Source: Thelonectria olida
Taxonomy: Eukaryota > Ascomycota > Sordariomycetes > Hypocreales > Nectriaceae
NCBI GenBank assembly: GCA_020736575.1
Contig: JAGPYM010000015.1
Location: 682,001-746,000, forward strand
Length of the DNA: 64,000 bases
Direction: 5' to 3'
A program made the translations under genes and the position numbers. Below are positions 21,685 to 32,985 of the stretch, in pieces. The notes beneath the pieces are model-generated. The model was not told the DNA's origin and searched no databases. It saw only the letters and a list, made by a program, of their open reading frames with translations. How positions within the stretch are numbered: the stretch's first letter is position 1; each line of letters begins with the position of its first letter.

Positions 21685-23232
21685 CTACTCGTCTCGGTAT
21701 CTCCACTTTGCTTGACGATGAAGACCAATATCCCCAGACATGGTCGCTAGAAACATGCCGTATAGCCCTCCAATCGGCCATGTGCTCAGCCAAGACGCGC
21801 CCCATTGCTCGCGGTTTTTCCATTTTGCCCGAATATCAACCTTGACCTTGTCGTACACAGTCGGCAACGTGGTGGCAGAGTATCGTTCTCTCAGAGCCTG
21901 GTACCAGGAATGGTCGTATATGTTCCAGAATTCATCCTCTGGGTAGTAGGTGTGTGCGTAGAGCCATTTGCGGCCGCCAAGTTCCGTCAACTTGTTTTCC
22001 AGCCCACGGTTCTTGGCGATGAATTCCTCGTAGTCTTTGGGTCCCCAGCCCCAGACACCGATGTTGAGCATGGGTCGAGACATGACAGAGGTGCCAGGCC
22101 CTGGCTTCTCTGCGTCCTCTCCCGGCACTGCGTCATTACTGCGGGTGACGGGGTGGAAAGTCGGCGTTGGACATCCTCTCAGCGGACACAACCACAGCGG
22201 CCAGATGCCGAGTTCGCTGTCGACCCAGTTGATAAAGGTTTCGGCTGTATCATACGGCAGGGCAACGTCTTGAACGACAAACTGAGAGGAGATGCGGCTT
22301 GCATGTAGAGCATGGTACAGGGTCCGGGTGTGAGAGTAGTCGTCGAGTAGCCAACGGAAGAATTTGTTGAACGGGACCACTTTGAAGTAGGTGTAGCCCT
22401 GGCGACCGACCCAGAAGCCGGCGCGGTCATAGCGGAAGAGATAGTCGGCGAGGGGGACGTACTCGGTGATAGTGGCCGAAGGCGCAAGATGTTGTGTCTT
22501 GTCTTGTACGTGGAGATAGAACCACGGGTCGCTGGCATGGCTAAAAGTCCGCACTGGATATTCAGCTGGTTTGACATTGGTCAAATGACCGGTGATGATG
22601 ACACCGTGGTAATTGGAATACAGGATGCCATCGACGTAATCGGCGTGGGGATTCTCAATCTCCCCTTTGATCTCGGAAATGGCGTCGGCAGTACTGTTGA
22701 CCTTGCGATATGTGGTTTTCACAAACTTCTTTGCCTCGACAAGACGCAATTCCATTAATGTTGTGATGCCAAGGGTCCCTGCTGCTCCGGCAGCGCCATG
22801 GAAGAGATCAGCTCGTTCTTCTTGTGACGCCTTGACGATGTCGCCATTGCCGAGTACCATCTCGACCCAATTGATTGTCTCATTAAAGAATCCGTGGCGG
22901 AATGAGCTGCTTTCCCCAGATGTCCCCGAAAAGCCCCCTCCGGCGGTAATACCAGGAAACTCCATGACGACCGGGGGAACAAGGCCGTAGGCCATGGTGG
23001 CTTCAATTAGACGGTCCATGGGAACATTAGGCTCCACGAGGCAAGTCTGTCGCTCGACATCGACCGAAAGCACGCTCGCCAACATGCTGATGTCGACGAC
23101 ATTCTGATTTGTCCCATGACGCGGCCGAGTGCTGTTGGAAGAGCCATGAAAAACTCGATATGACTGGCCGAGTTTGAAAAAGTTCCCGACGGCAAGCGCA
23201 ATGTCCTGCACTGCCTGAGTATGGCGTTCCAT
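21685..23232 (-). CDS. Delta(24)-sterol reductase-like FAD oxidoreductase (DHCR24/seladin family)
   Basis: Predicted FAD-dependent reductase of the C24-C25 side-chain double bond of sterols, normally at the endoplasmic reticulum. A single exon of 515 aa starts at the first ATG with family-like content and matches the length of animal and plant homologs. The FAD/PCMH domain occupies about residues 10-200, with FHGSSNSTRP, the substrate-side PPVVMEFPGIT and the glycine-rich GGGFSGTSGESSS. The C-terminal half has family blocks WFYLHVQ, FVVQDVALP, WPLWLCPLRG and KWLYAHTYYPEDEFW. The ascomycete ergosterol pathway reduces C24(28) with Erg4 and does not need this enzyme, so the gene implies an extra sterol conversion. 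It is followed in the same orientation, 488 bp away, by the DHCR7-like gene. Confidence 0.9.
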   Translation of the reverse strand: MERHTQAVQDIALAVGNFFKLGQSYRVFHGSSNSTRPRHGTNQNVVDISMLASVLSVDVERQTCLVEPNVPMDRLIEATMAYGLVPPVVMEFPGITAGGGFSGTSGESSSFRHGFFNETINWVEMVLGNGDIVKASQEERADLFHGAAGAAGTLGITTLMELRLVEAKKFVKTTYRKVNSTADAISEIKGEIENPHADYVDGILYSNYHGVIITGHLTNVKPAEYPVRTFSHASDPWFYLHVQDKTQHLAPSATITEYVPLADYLFRYDRAGFWVGRQGYTYFKVVPFNKFFRWLLDDYSHTRTLYHALHASRISSQFVVQDVALPYDTAETFINWVDSELGIWPLWLCPLRGCPTPTFHPVTRSNDAVPGEDAEKPGPGTSVMSRPMLNIGVWGWGPKDYEEFIAKNRGLENKLTELGGRKWLYAHTYYPEDEFWNIYDHSWYQALRERYSATTLPTVYDKVKVDIRAKWKNREQWGASWLSTWPIGGLYGMFLATMSGDIGLHRQAKWRYRDE

Positions 23233-23719
23233 GGCCGAAGTCGATGAGTGGTGACTATCAGCAAGTGAGGAGCAGGTATAAAGCCAAACGCCAGCGTCGA
23301 GGAGGAGCCGATGAACTATTGTACATACGAAGTACGAATAATCCCCTGCCGACGATTTGTTGAGATAACGCACTTGATGGGGTAAAGTTGCTTCTTCTAA
23401 TCTGCGACTAGCCACATGCACGGCGCTCGATAGTCGGAGCCGGGCCTTGGTCGAGCGAATTGTTTGGGCTTGGGCGTAAACTAATTCGAGACATACATAT
23501 TCGTACACGCCAACGAGACACTAAAGGGGCGGTGTGGATGCAAAGGAGAGACATTGGGTTGCATATAATTGGACGTCTCGGCCTTGTCCAAGACCGTCCT
23601 ACTCTGTACGTACTCTGAGGCTATGCAGGGCGTCCCAGCCACCCCAACCAAATAGTTGCGAAAGCTGAAAGAGCTTCTTATCGTGGCCCCCAATTCCTCC
23701 CTTCTCTGCCATCTGTGTC

Positions 23720-25286
23720 TCACCAGACCCCCTGGATGAATCGATATGGCACACGCCTGCAGTATTCCGTCCACGCAGCACCGTACTTGCTCGAACACCG
23801 CGTCTCGTCACGCATACATCGATGGACGAGAATCAGAGTCATCCAGATAGCATAGACCCAGACCACAACTCGGCTGCTGCCAACCAACGCACACATGCTG
23901 TAGCTGAGAAACAAATCGCCCACATAGTTGGCGTGTCGCGACCATCCCCACCAGCCACTGCACACAAGCAAGCTCTCGTGCTGCTTGCCATCCGACGTCT
24001 TGTACGACGCCACGATGTACTCTGCAGGCTTACCCCAGACCAGACATTGTCCACCAGACCGACGGACTTGGTCTTTCTGGCTGTTAGCTGATCGGAATAG
24101 AGCGTAGCCAGCAAGTCCAATGGCGAAAACGAAAACCAAGTAAGAGTTCGAGGCCGAGGTCGGGTATAGGCCGAGGTATTGTCCTTGAATGGTATAGGTT
24201 GTAGGCAAGAAGCAGAAGCAGCCCCATGCGAGGTAGAACCCATAATGGTCATGTGCAATATCGATGGTTCGCAAATACCAGGATTCGTTGATAAAAAAGT
24301 CAACAACATAGAGAGTTTGAAGAATCGTGATGAGTATCAGCGAAGGTTCGACGTACTGCTGGGTCTGATACTGGTATGCCATGTTGGAGATGTCGCTACA
24401 TATCACACAATTAGCCTTGCTCATAAAGGAAAAGAGATTGAGCTCTACATCAACGTCCAAGCAATCATGCCCGGCCTGCCATTGCTGAAGAGCTTCAGAT
24501 CGAAGCTCTCACCGAGTCTTGGATTGAGTTCGATGCCCATGTAAAAGTCATACAACCAAGACGCTGAGACCGACTGTTAGCATCTAGTTGTTACAGGTGG
24601 CACGAAGGAGAGACAAGAAACGTACCACTGAACTTTCTGTCCTCCGGGTGCGTAGGCATCACATGTGCCTTGACGAAGGCCAGAGCCGAGATCAAAATAC
24701 CAGCCAAATTCATGGCCCCAATCAAGCTGCTCCAGTTCCGGGGTATGAATGCCGGATCCAAAATCCCAACAAGGCCGAGAGCAGCGTACAGGACATGAGT
24801 GAGAATCCATGCGTAAAGGCCATTCATCCGGTAAGAGAGAAGGTATCCAGCTGGAGTGTATTGGCCGGTTTGTCTCTCGCCTGGTAAATATTGGAAGAAC
24901 AAAGCCTGCAGTCCAATCCAGCTGGCTACGGCGAAGAGGCCCTTGAGGGTGATCTGCGGGCCATGCTTGATGCAGATGGTCCAAAAGCCTTCAGCCATAA
25001 CGGCCTCTCCATACCGAGCAAACGAGCCTTCATATTGAGAGATTGTGATGAAGACGGATATCGATGTCAGCGGTGCTAGGAAGCAAGGCGCCGATGCGAC
25101 CAAAGAGCCCAGCCAGGACCTTTCGATACCGGTGCGGCCCCAAGCATTGTCAGCACTGGGCGCTGCAGACGCAGACTCTGTTGCCTGAAGGGTCGAGAAT
25201 TCAGCTCCATGGCGCTTCCTTGATCCATTCGTGGTGATGGCAGCTGTGGCGGTCGTGATGGACTGGTCTTCTGCGTTCAGAGCCAT
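23720..25286 (-). CDS. Delta(7)-sterol reductase-like protein (DHCR7, ERG4/ERG24 fold)
   Basis: Predicted NADPH-dependent ER membrane reductase that removes the C7-C8 double bond of sterols. Exons 25286-24626, 24563-24449 and 24395-23720 give 483 aa (animal DHCR7 is about 475). Family marks: [14 protein letters not shown] just after the first intron, the charged [21 protein letters not shown] block, [14 protein letters not shown] (the NADPH-side motif) and the C-terminal [14 protein letters not shown] with [13 protein letters not shown]. Eight or more hydrophobic segments are visible. The N-terminal 50 residues are polar. Ergosterol keeps its Delta7 bond, so a Delta7 reductase is unexpected in a typical ascomycete. 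It shares a 792-bp bidirectional promoter with the ABCG transporter. Confidence 0.9.
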
Positions 25287-26078
25287 GGTTGAGTCTCTGA
25301 TTTGCGCTAGCCCCCAGCCAACTTGAAAGAAGACGCGAGATTGCAGAGTGCTTTGTACCGATTTTCCGGGACTTTAATGACTTCGTTGTCTCCACGCACC
25401 GGGAAAGTCCCGAGCGTGAGTGCGGTATCGCCCGATGATAGTCTCGCAGCCAGCCCAAGGAGCTCTCGGAAGCGGCAGCAGACGTGGCTTGTAGACTAAG
25501 ACGAATCTGGGTCAGCTATGGACAGCTAATGTTGGTTCCGCAGCCATGTCTTAGAGAGATCTGGCATCGTGATCGAGAGTACGCCACCTACTCATGACAA
25601 ATACCCTTGGCGTTGGAACCCGATTGCCTGCCAGGGTCGAAACGAGATTATTGTAACCAGCCTCAGAAATGATCATCTTTCTGAATCTCCTCAAGAGTAG
25701 ATAACCAGAGACCATGCGTGCTTTGTCACCGTAGATCACCATTCCGTGCGCTATTCGCAGGGAGACCCGCTCTCAGCCTTTTAGTGATAAGCACTATGGG
25801 GAGACTATTGGCAGCCTGACAGGGCGAACAACGGTCGGCGTCAGACGCGACACCTGTGCCTGAAGCCCGAAGGCCAATGATTTGGTCGATAACGGTGCCG
25901 ATTAGCCTGGCAAATTGCTGGTGTGGCTGTTCTTTGAAAGTGCGTACCAAGCAGAACTCTTGGGAATGCCAGAGCTGACCGCATCAGCTGAGAGATTAAA
26001 ACTCCTTTGTTCTGATGGATGCCGAAAACCTGCCCTCTGCCTCTGCCACCCTGCTGAGTTGCTTCGGTAAGCTTCATT
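25287..26078. promoter_or_regulatory. Bidirectional promoter of the DHCR7-like and ABCG genes
   Basis: 792 bp separate the divergent ATGs at 25286 (minus) and 26079 (plus). No coding frame of substance lies between them. I see only a partial sterol-element-like ATCACC at about 25735, too weak to call. Co-expression of the two genes is the natural expectation. Confidence 0.5.
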
Positions 26079-29000
26079 ATGGCGCTGAGTCCCAGCGACA
26101 AAAGCCAAGAGGCTCAACATGTCGTCAGCAACATTTACATGGACGAATCTTTCCCCCTGAGGCCTCTGGTCGAGAGCATGAAGCCACCCTCTGTCAACTC
26201 AACCACGAACATCTTCTCCAACGAGGTTGAACCTGTCAAGGTCCAAATTCGCCATCTTGGTGTTGAACTCACTCCTCCAAACGCTTTCTGGTCTGGAACG
26301 ATCTCGTACTACAACAAACTCACAAAGTCTCCCCACTCGCGACCCAAGGCTCTCCTTCGCTCTGTATCAGCGGATCTCCAGCCGTCACTCACAGCTATTA
26401 TCGGTGCTAGCGGTTCCGGCAAGACGACGCTCTTGGACGCGCTTTCTGATAGGTTGACGGGCCGGGCACAGATAAGCCAGGGCACTGTCCTTTTCAACGG
26501 CAGACCTGGAGTCGATAACATCAAGCACGCCTATGTGACCCAGCAAGACGTTCTTCTTCCTTCCCTCACTGTAAGAGAGACGTTGCGGTATGCCGCCGAC
26601 CTGCGGCTTCCGCTCACAACGGCCCGAGAGCGTCACGCCGTCGTCGAGGACGTCATTACCGAGCTGGGCTTGCAGAAATGCGCCGATACTCGGATCGGTA
26701 ATAGCCGGAACCGAGGGTGCTCGGGCGGAGAGAAGCGTCGCGTTAGCATTGGAGTTCAACTGTTAGCAAATCCATCGCTGCTGTGTTTAGATGAGCCCAC
26801 GACGGGGCTCGACGCTGCGAGTGCGTTTCAGCTCGCGACGACACTTCGCAGAATATCTCAAAGAGGCCGACTTGTCATGATGACAATTCACCAGCCTCGG
26901 CCTGAGATTTGGTCTCTGTTCGACAATGTCATTGTCTTAGCGGACGGAGGTCCCGTGTATTCAGGCCCCGTCTCCGAGTCACTAGAGTGGTTTACAAGGA
27001 ATGGCTTTGAAAAGGCGCCTTTCATCAACCCTGCCGACTTCATCATCGACACTGCCGCCATCGACTATCGCGCCTCTCAGCTGGAGGATGAAACCAGAGC
27101 TCGTGTCAACGCTTTGAAGTCGGCTTGGCATGAGGAAGGTGAGCGCCGGTTCCCGTACCTGCCTGGCCCCGAATGCCCTTTGCATACGATACCAGCCCGG
27201 AAGAAACATACGAGTCAGTTCCAGCAACTGCGTGTCCTGACTCACCGAACCGTCAAAGTGACCTACCGTGACCCCCTGGGAATGACAGCATCCGTCACAG
27301 AAGCGATCCTCATGGGCCTGGCTGTGGGATACATGTTCTACGACCTCGGCCGTGACCAAGCCGGTATCAGATCGCGTCAAGGGTGCTTGTACGTGGTTGC
27401 AAGTCTGCAAGGCTATCTAATCCTCATCTTCGAAACTTATCGCATGACTCTCGACATGCCAATCTTTGACCGAGAGGCTTTGGAACATTGCGTTAGCCCT
27501 GCTGCCTTTGTCTTCTCCCGACGCCTGGCAAGGCTGCTGACGGAGGATTTGCCTGTCCCTCTCATATTTTCCACCTTGATCTACTTCATGGCTAGACTCG
27601 ATGGCCAAACACACAAGTTTTTCATATTCTTTGCTATTACCATGATCAACCACTACATTGCCGTGCTTTGCGCAACGGCGTGCGTGGTCATCAGCAGGAA
27701 TTTTCCCAGCGCGAGCCTTATTGCAAGCCTGATATACACGCTGCAGAGCCTTGCCTCGGGCATGATTGTTCAAGTCGACACTATTCCGGTCTATGTTCGG
27801 TGGACTCGCTGGATTACTTACACAGTAAGTGGCATGTCGCATCCTGCGTCTTGGATAAATCTGACTGCCTCTAGTTCTACACATTTAGCGCCTACGTCGG
27901 AAACGAGTTTCAGGGCAATTTCTACGACTGTCCCTTTTCGGGAAGCCAAACTAATCCCAAATGCGCCCAGTATAGTGGTGACTTTGTCATCAAGTCACTG
28001 GGATTTCCACAGCACTGGACGGGTCATGCGATAGCTTGCATGGTGGGATTCGCCGCCTTCTTTCTGTTGTTCTCAGTTGTTGGCCTTCAGTACCTGAAGC
28101 CAACGTCCATGGCAAATGCTCGGACTCCTGAGCCTCAGAAAGAGCTCGCTGAGAATGCACATGGGACACACCAACAACCGACGGCCAAGATGCCATCTGT
28201 TCCAGTTGAGCTTCAGCAGTTTGCGCTAGCATTAAGCACTAAGACACTGCGAACGATGAGGACGGGTCCTCCAAGGAAGGTCATCCTTACCCCTATCAAT
28301 GCAAGGTTCGAGCCGGGTGTGCTCAACGTCATTCTTGGCCCCTCTGGCAGTGGGAAGTCCTCTCTTCTCAATGCGATGGCGCAAAGACTGCAGGACTCTA
28401 TGAGCACCAAATACGGCCAGTCGGGCACAATAACATTTGATGGTGTCGAGCCATCGGGGCTTGCGCTGAAATCCATCTGCTCCTATGTTCATCAAGACGG
28501 TGAACTACTGTTGCCCGCAATGACGGTGCGAGAGACATTGCGCTACGCAGCGGCGTTGCGATTACCTCGCTCAATGAGCCGCAAAGATCGGCATCAACGC
28601 GCCGAAGAGATGCTGCTCAAGATGGGGTTGAAGAATTGCGCAGACACGCTCATAGGAAGTGAATCGTTTAGAGGCATCTCGGGAGGTGAGAAACGTCGAG
28701 TGTCGCTCGCCATCCAAATTCTCACAGATCCTCAGGTGCTTCTAGTCGATGAGCCCACGTCTGGACTCGACGCATTCACGGCCAACTCGATCGTGCAAGT
28801 CCTGCAAGATCTGGCCCAGGAAGGCCGAACTATTGTAATGGCGATTCATCAACCTCGCTCGGACTTGTTTTGTTATTTCGGGAACGTCTTGCTCTTGTCG
28901 CAGGGAGGCTCACCTGTCTATTCTGGGCCAGCGAAGGATATGACCGAGTATCTCAGCCAATGTGGCTACACCTGTCCGGTGCAGACAAACCCTGCCGATT

Positions 29001-30025
29001 TTGCCTTGGATATGATTACAGATCTTTATCAGCATGGCATGGAAGGAGAAGAAAGCCGTCAACGGGTCCAAAGGTTGGTTGCACTCTGGAGGCAGCGACA
29101 ACACTCGCCCACTTTGCAGTCAGTCGGTAGTGAAGCTGCCCAAGGCCAGGAAAGACTATCTGAAATCAAGTCGAGTCCAGAAATCTCCCCAGCAACAGCA
29201 ACGGCCCTGCGAATTTCTCTGCCGCTCCTTATTCGTCGAGCAGTAACCAATACCTGTCGCCAACCTCAGCTTGTTCTCGCTCGCATCATGCAATCAAGCG
29301 GCGTCGCCATCATCTTCACCCTCTTCTTCGCCCATCTCGGCGACGATTACTCATCTATACAAACCCGCTTAGGCTTCTTTCAGCAGCTGGGCGGGTTCTA
29401 CATCATCGGAATGCTTACCAACGCGGCCATCTATCCCAACGAGCGCGATGTTGCGTACCGAGAAATCCAAGACGGTGCATACGGCGTCAATTCCTTTCTG
29501 GCTTCTTACACAATCGTCGAACTCCCCTTCGAGATGATCAACTCTTTCTTCTTCGGTATCCTCGCGGTCTTCGCTATCGGTCTGCCTCATACAGCTGCCA
29601 CCTATTTCGTGGCTGGCTTGGCATGCTTCAGTGGACTGTCTTGCGGTGAGAGCTTAGGTATCATGTTTAATACGCTGTTCTCTCATACGGGGTTTGCGAT
29701 CAACCTCATGGGCGTCTTCCTAGCTTTGGCTAACAGCATGGCTGGGGTGCTGTCTCTTGACATGCCATCGCTGTTTGACGCATTGAACTACTTGTCCCCA
29801 ATTCGCTATCAAGTGCGCGGGGTGGCATACTACTCATTACGAGGACTTTCATTTGAGTGCAACTTTGACGACGGATCTTGTCCGATTTCCACGGGCAACG
29901 AGGCTCTGAAGTTGTACAAGTTTGACGAAGATCCGGTCGTCAGCATTATGGGGATGGTGGCTTGCGTAGTTGCATACCGAGCATTCGCTTGGCTTTTGTT
30001 GAAGGTGGCTAGAAACGTACGATGA
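26079..30025 (+). CDS. Full-size ABCG transporter with two intact nucleotide-binding domains
   Basis: Predicted plasma-membrane ATP-driven exporter, most likely of lipophilic substrates. Two coding blocks join across a 50-nt intron (27825-27874, donor GTAAGT, branch CTGAC), giving 1298 aa arranged NBD-TMD-NBD-TMD. NBD1: Walker A GASGSGKTT (residue 109), signature CSGGEKRRVS (214), Walker B LLCLDEPTTGLD and the IHQPR switch. NBD2: GPSGSGKSS (737), ISGGEKRRVS, LLVDEPTSGLD, IHQPR. Both sites look catalytically complete. Yeast-type PDR transporters, in contrast, have one degenerate site, so this looks like a fused pair of WHITE/ABCG1-type half-transporters. Each TMD has about six hydrophobic segments. 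It is divergent from the DHCR7-like gene, and ABCG proteins include known sterol movers, so sterol export is a plausible role (inference). Confidence 0.9.
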
Positions 30026-30313
30026 TGTGAATCAAAGACCTATGATAATGCGGCGACACGACGATGAATGAGGAATAAATGACTTGTTATATCGAAAGGC
30101 GTATTGTCCATCAACCTGTAGGTGGTCTAAAATGTGGTCACAGTCTCCCATTACTGGTTATCAGAGTAAGAGCCAGGTAAAAGCTTACGGCAGTTCTCGT
30201 TGTAGATCAACCGCGGTATTTTGCCATTTCCATTAAAGAGCGTCCTGTCTTGTGATAGACCATTGAACTACCTACACACAGGGTACCTAGGTAGGTAAGC
30301 TAAGTTATGTTAC

Positions 30314-31596
30314 TTATGAAGAAAGTGCGCTTCCTATAAACACGACTTCCACGGCGGCAAATCTGGTTGAGAGTTGATTAGATACTTTCAATTTTGGTGT
30401 CGAGGTGTTATCTCTTACGTAGCAGTTGCTGCAAAAATTTCGGCGCGCTTCGCCAAACTGAAGAATGCCAACAGAATAGAAAATAGTGCCGTAAATAGCA
30501 CGGTTAACCCAAGCCGTATGGTCGTGCTCTTCAAGGTGTTGAGAACGAAAATCGTGAGAACGGGCAAGGTCGACGACACGATAATAGCGATCAAGTTGCT
30601 CGCCTTGGTGAGCCTCGAATCTGCACACGATGTCAGTCCGGCTTCCTCATCAATGATTTTCCCAGCTCCAAACCGACGACCAACGATACAATGAAAGACC
30701 GAAGCCATGCGGTACGTGATGAAGTTGGTCAGGGTGTCGTCTTCTAAGATGGTGCGTTCATGGAGACATAGTTCGATATGCCATCTTCTTTCCAAGCCGA
30801 GAACTCGAACCCAGTCAAAAAGTTATTCCCTCCTTTTCCATCGCGAAGCCAGCTTCTGAGCTCCTCAAGCTGGGATTCCCTCGGTTCCGGGAGGCAAGAC
30901 AGTTCGGAAACTGGCAGCCAGTCAGATAGATGAAAACGATACCACATGTGAGCGGCTTTTCTTATTAAACCAACCTTGGAGGAGAAAAGTATTTATTTGT
31001 GTTATTACCTGAGGACATAACTGAGAGGTCGCCAAACCTACGATAATCTAACATCTTCTGTCGGAGCAACCTCGTCAGCTCCAGTTGAGGCTGAGAGGCG
31101 TAGGGCACGTTATTCGACTCTTGGGTCCTCGGCTCACTGGCTTCAGAGTTTCTGAGACAGTGAAAATACCCGGAAATCAACTGGTCTTGTTACTCTTTAC
31201 TGCCATTCAGTTGCTCTTCATCGTCAATCTTGCACTGGTTCCGAAATACTTCTCGAAGCTCAATTATCACGGCTTGCAAGGACATTAGATAGAGCATATT
31301 CAACTCATCAAAACGCCTGAAGATTGCAAAGTTTATATCCTTGCGTATGATCTCTGCAAGGGATGGTAGTTCCGAGGCCTGTACCTCCCAGGATCCAGGG
31401 ATCCTTGTTTCTCCGTTGTACCTTGGGCAGCTTCACCTGCTGGAGTCGGTGTCGAGGTCATATTGATTGGCTCAGTAGAACTAGCCATGACTAGCGACGC
31501 GGCTTGTTGGTTTTCGTTGGCTCTTCTCCTCGTTACGACAGTTCTTTTCGGATTCGAGGAGTGAGATGACGTCGTGAGGAACGAATGCCCTAACAT
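30314..31596 (-). pseudogene. DUF6594-type membrane protein gene, probably degenerate
   Basis: The pieces match a fungal DUF6594 layout: SLAEIIRKDINFAIFRRFDELNMLYL near 31360-31270 (kept here as a description of the N-terminal helical region), a soluble middle, and a hydrophobic C-terminus (LIAIIVSSTLPVLTIFVLN and a second helix, then AEIFAATAT). The last intron is sound: 30418-30363, joining AEIFAATAT to FAAVEVVFIGSALSS, with the stop at 30314. Upstream the frame breaks at least twice: a TAA near 31190 and a shift near 30750 between NYVSMNAPS and EDDTLTNFI, where no GT-AG intron of normal size fits. Unusual introns could rescue it, but a decayed gene is more likely. These two-helix proteins often lie near fungal incompatibility genes. 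Confidence 0.5.
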
Positions 31597-31734
31597 GGGA
31601 GAACACGATTAGGCGTCCTGAAGATTATGCACCCAGCTATCTGTCACTTGGCATTTGCACTTTGAGCCGCACGTGAGCCCTTTTCTAATGATGCCTAATC
31701 CAGCTTCTCAAAAAGCCTCAGTTTATTGATCTCA

Positions 31735-32985
31735 TCAGTTTCCCAAGTTTTCCGAGAGATCCAAGCAGTCTTGAATATTACTTTCGACCTGGGAAAAAAG
31801 GCCTTCTAAATCCTCCACTTCGCTTCCAGTCCTTTCCGACCTCTTCTTTTCTCTGAGCTCTTGTTTTGCTTTCCGCTCCCTTTTCTCATTTTCAATTCTT
31901 TCATTTTCCTGGTAGTAGCGTTGAACCGATAGTGTTTCGCCCGTCGATATTGCTAGTCCGTGTATAGCCGTAACGAATTGATTCAGTTGGTCTTGACTTC
32001 TAAATGTGACGAAAGCTATGTCTTGGGATAGTATTCCAGCACACTGGGGTGAATAGTTGAAGAAGTGGCGCGCCAGCTTCATCGCTGAATTAATCTTGAA
32101 TGGAAGTGGTCCTTGAGTACGGATTGTTGCAGTGAATGGATCCCGGATCTCAGAGAACCGGTAACCTTTCTTCCTGGTGAAGATGCAAGCGATTTGGCCA
32201 CATTCTTGTCGAAACCTGAGCTTCTCTTGGTTTTCCGAGAGGAGAAGAGCATTGGCTAAAGCGCAAGTTGCTACAGCATCATCTCCGGCATTATCAGCAA
32301 TGCCATCGCTGGGCTTCTCCTTGCCGGGTTGAATATCTTTCCAGTGATATCCAAAGATCTTGAGTAAAGATACTAACCCGGGGATAACCCCAACCGACGA
32401 TGTTACGTCTTTGGCAATGTCACGAAGATCGACCCAAGCTGAAAAAAAGGCGATAGCCTGAGGGAAATTTCTGGATAAGTACGTCCACTCAGCTGCCATC
32501 TCAAATCCAATCATCACCAGGTTAGTCTTGTTACTGCAGCTATGGATGAAGTCCACAATAGCAGCCTCCAGATTCTCAAAATCAATTTGTTGCTCAATGC
32601 CAAAGCGGTGGGTCCGGCGAGTTGGCAAGCCCCTACTCCCCTTAAGACGAATAAGATCATCTTGTTTTTCTTTGCTTATATTGAGATTGAGAGTTAAAGC
32701 TTGGATTTGGTTCTTAATATAAAATTTTTGAAGATATGGTTGACTGGTGCTGAGTGATGTAATATCCGATTGAGGTGAATCTTGTTGTATTAGAGTTTGA
32801 AGATATGCAAGGCCAACTTGATGGAGAATGCGGTCCTTTTCGCTTGTTATAGCAACATGCTCTGTATCGATGGCGAGGAAGGCTGAGTCCTCGAGAGCAT
32901 TGCGCAGGCCTTGGATGGTCGTGATTCTCTTATTAAAAAGGTCCCTGGAAGCCGGATCACGTTGGAGTTGTTTGTAGGTGGCCAT
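31735..32985 (-). CDS. Gfd2/YDR514C-like protein with RNase H-like (DEDD) fold
   Basis: A single exon of 416 aa begins at a clear ATG. Residues about 36-270 resemble the Gfd2/YDR514C-type 3'-5' exonuclease fold: LAIDTEHV (first Asp and Glu), QVGLAYLQ, the second-motif region NLVMIGFEMAAEWTYL, and DDAVATCALANALL near the third motif. The helical C-terminus is highly charged (ENEKRERKAKQELREKKRSER), probably coiled coil. No signal peptide or membrane segment is seen. The Asp expected in the second motif is Glu (GFEM), so activity is uncertain. Function in filamentous fungi is not established to my knowledge. The gene stands alone, with about 1.1 kb of empty sequence upstream. Confidence 0.65.
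   Translation of the reverse strand: MATYKQLQRDPASRDLFNKRITTIQGLRNALEDSAFLAIDTEHVAITSEKDRILHQVGLAYLQTLIQQDSPQSDITSLSTSQPYLQKFYIKNQIQALTLNLNISKEKQDDLIRLKGSRGLPTRRTHRFGIEQQIDFENLEAAIVDFIHSCSNKTNLVMIGFEMAAEWTYLSRNFPQAIAFFSAWVDLRDIAKDVTSSVGVIPGLVSLLKIFGYHWKDIQPGKEKPSDGIADNAGDDAVATCALANALLLSENQEKLRFRQECGQIACIFTRKKGYRFSEIRDPFTATIRTQGPLPFKINSAMKLARHFFNYSPQCAGILSQDIAFVTFRSQDQLNQFVTAIHGLAISTGETLSVQRYYQENERIENEKRERKAKQELREKKRSERTGSEVEDLEGLFSQVESNIQDCLDLSENLGN

Noticed and set aside
25730..25745. Sterol regulatory element in the DHCR7/ABCG promoter
   Set aside because: Only ATCACC of the ATCACCCCAC-type site is present; the second half does not match.
26079..30025. Two separate half-size ABCG genes in tandem
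   Set aside because: Only 5 bp would separate them. A standard 50-nt intron at 27825-27874 restores the end of the first transmembrane domain and fuses both halves in frame.
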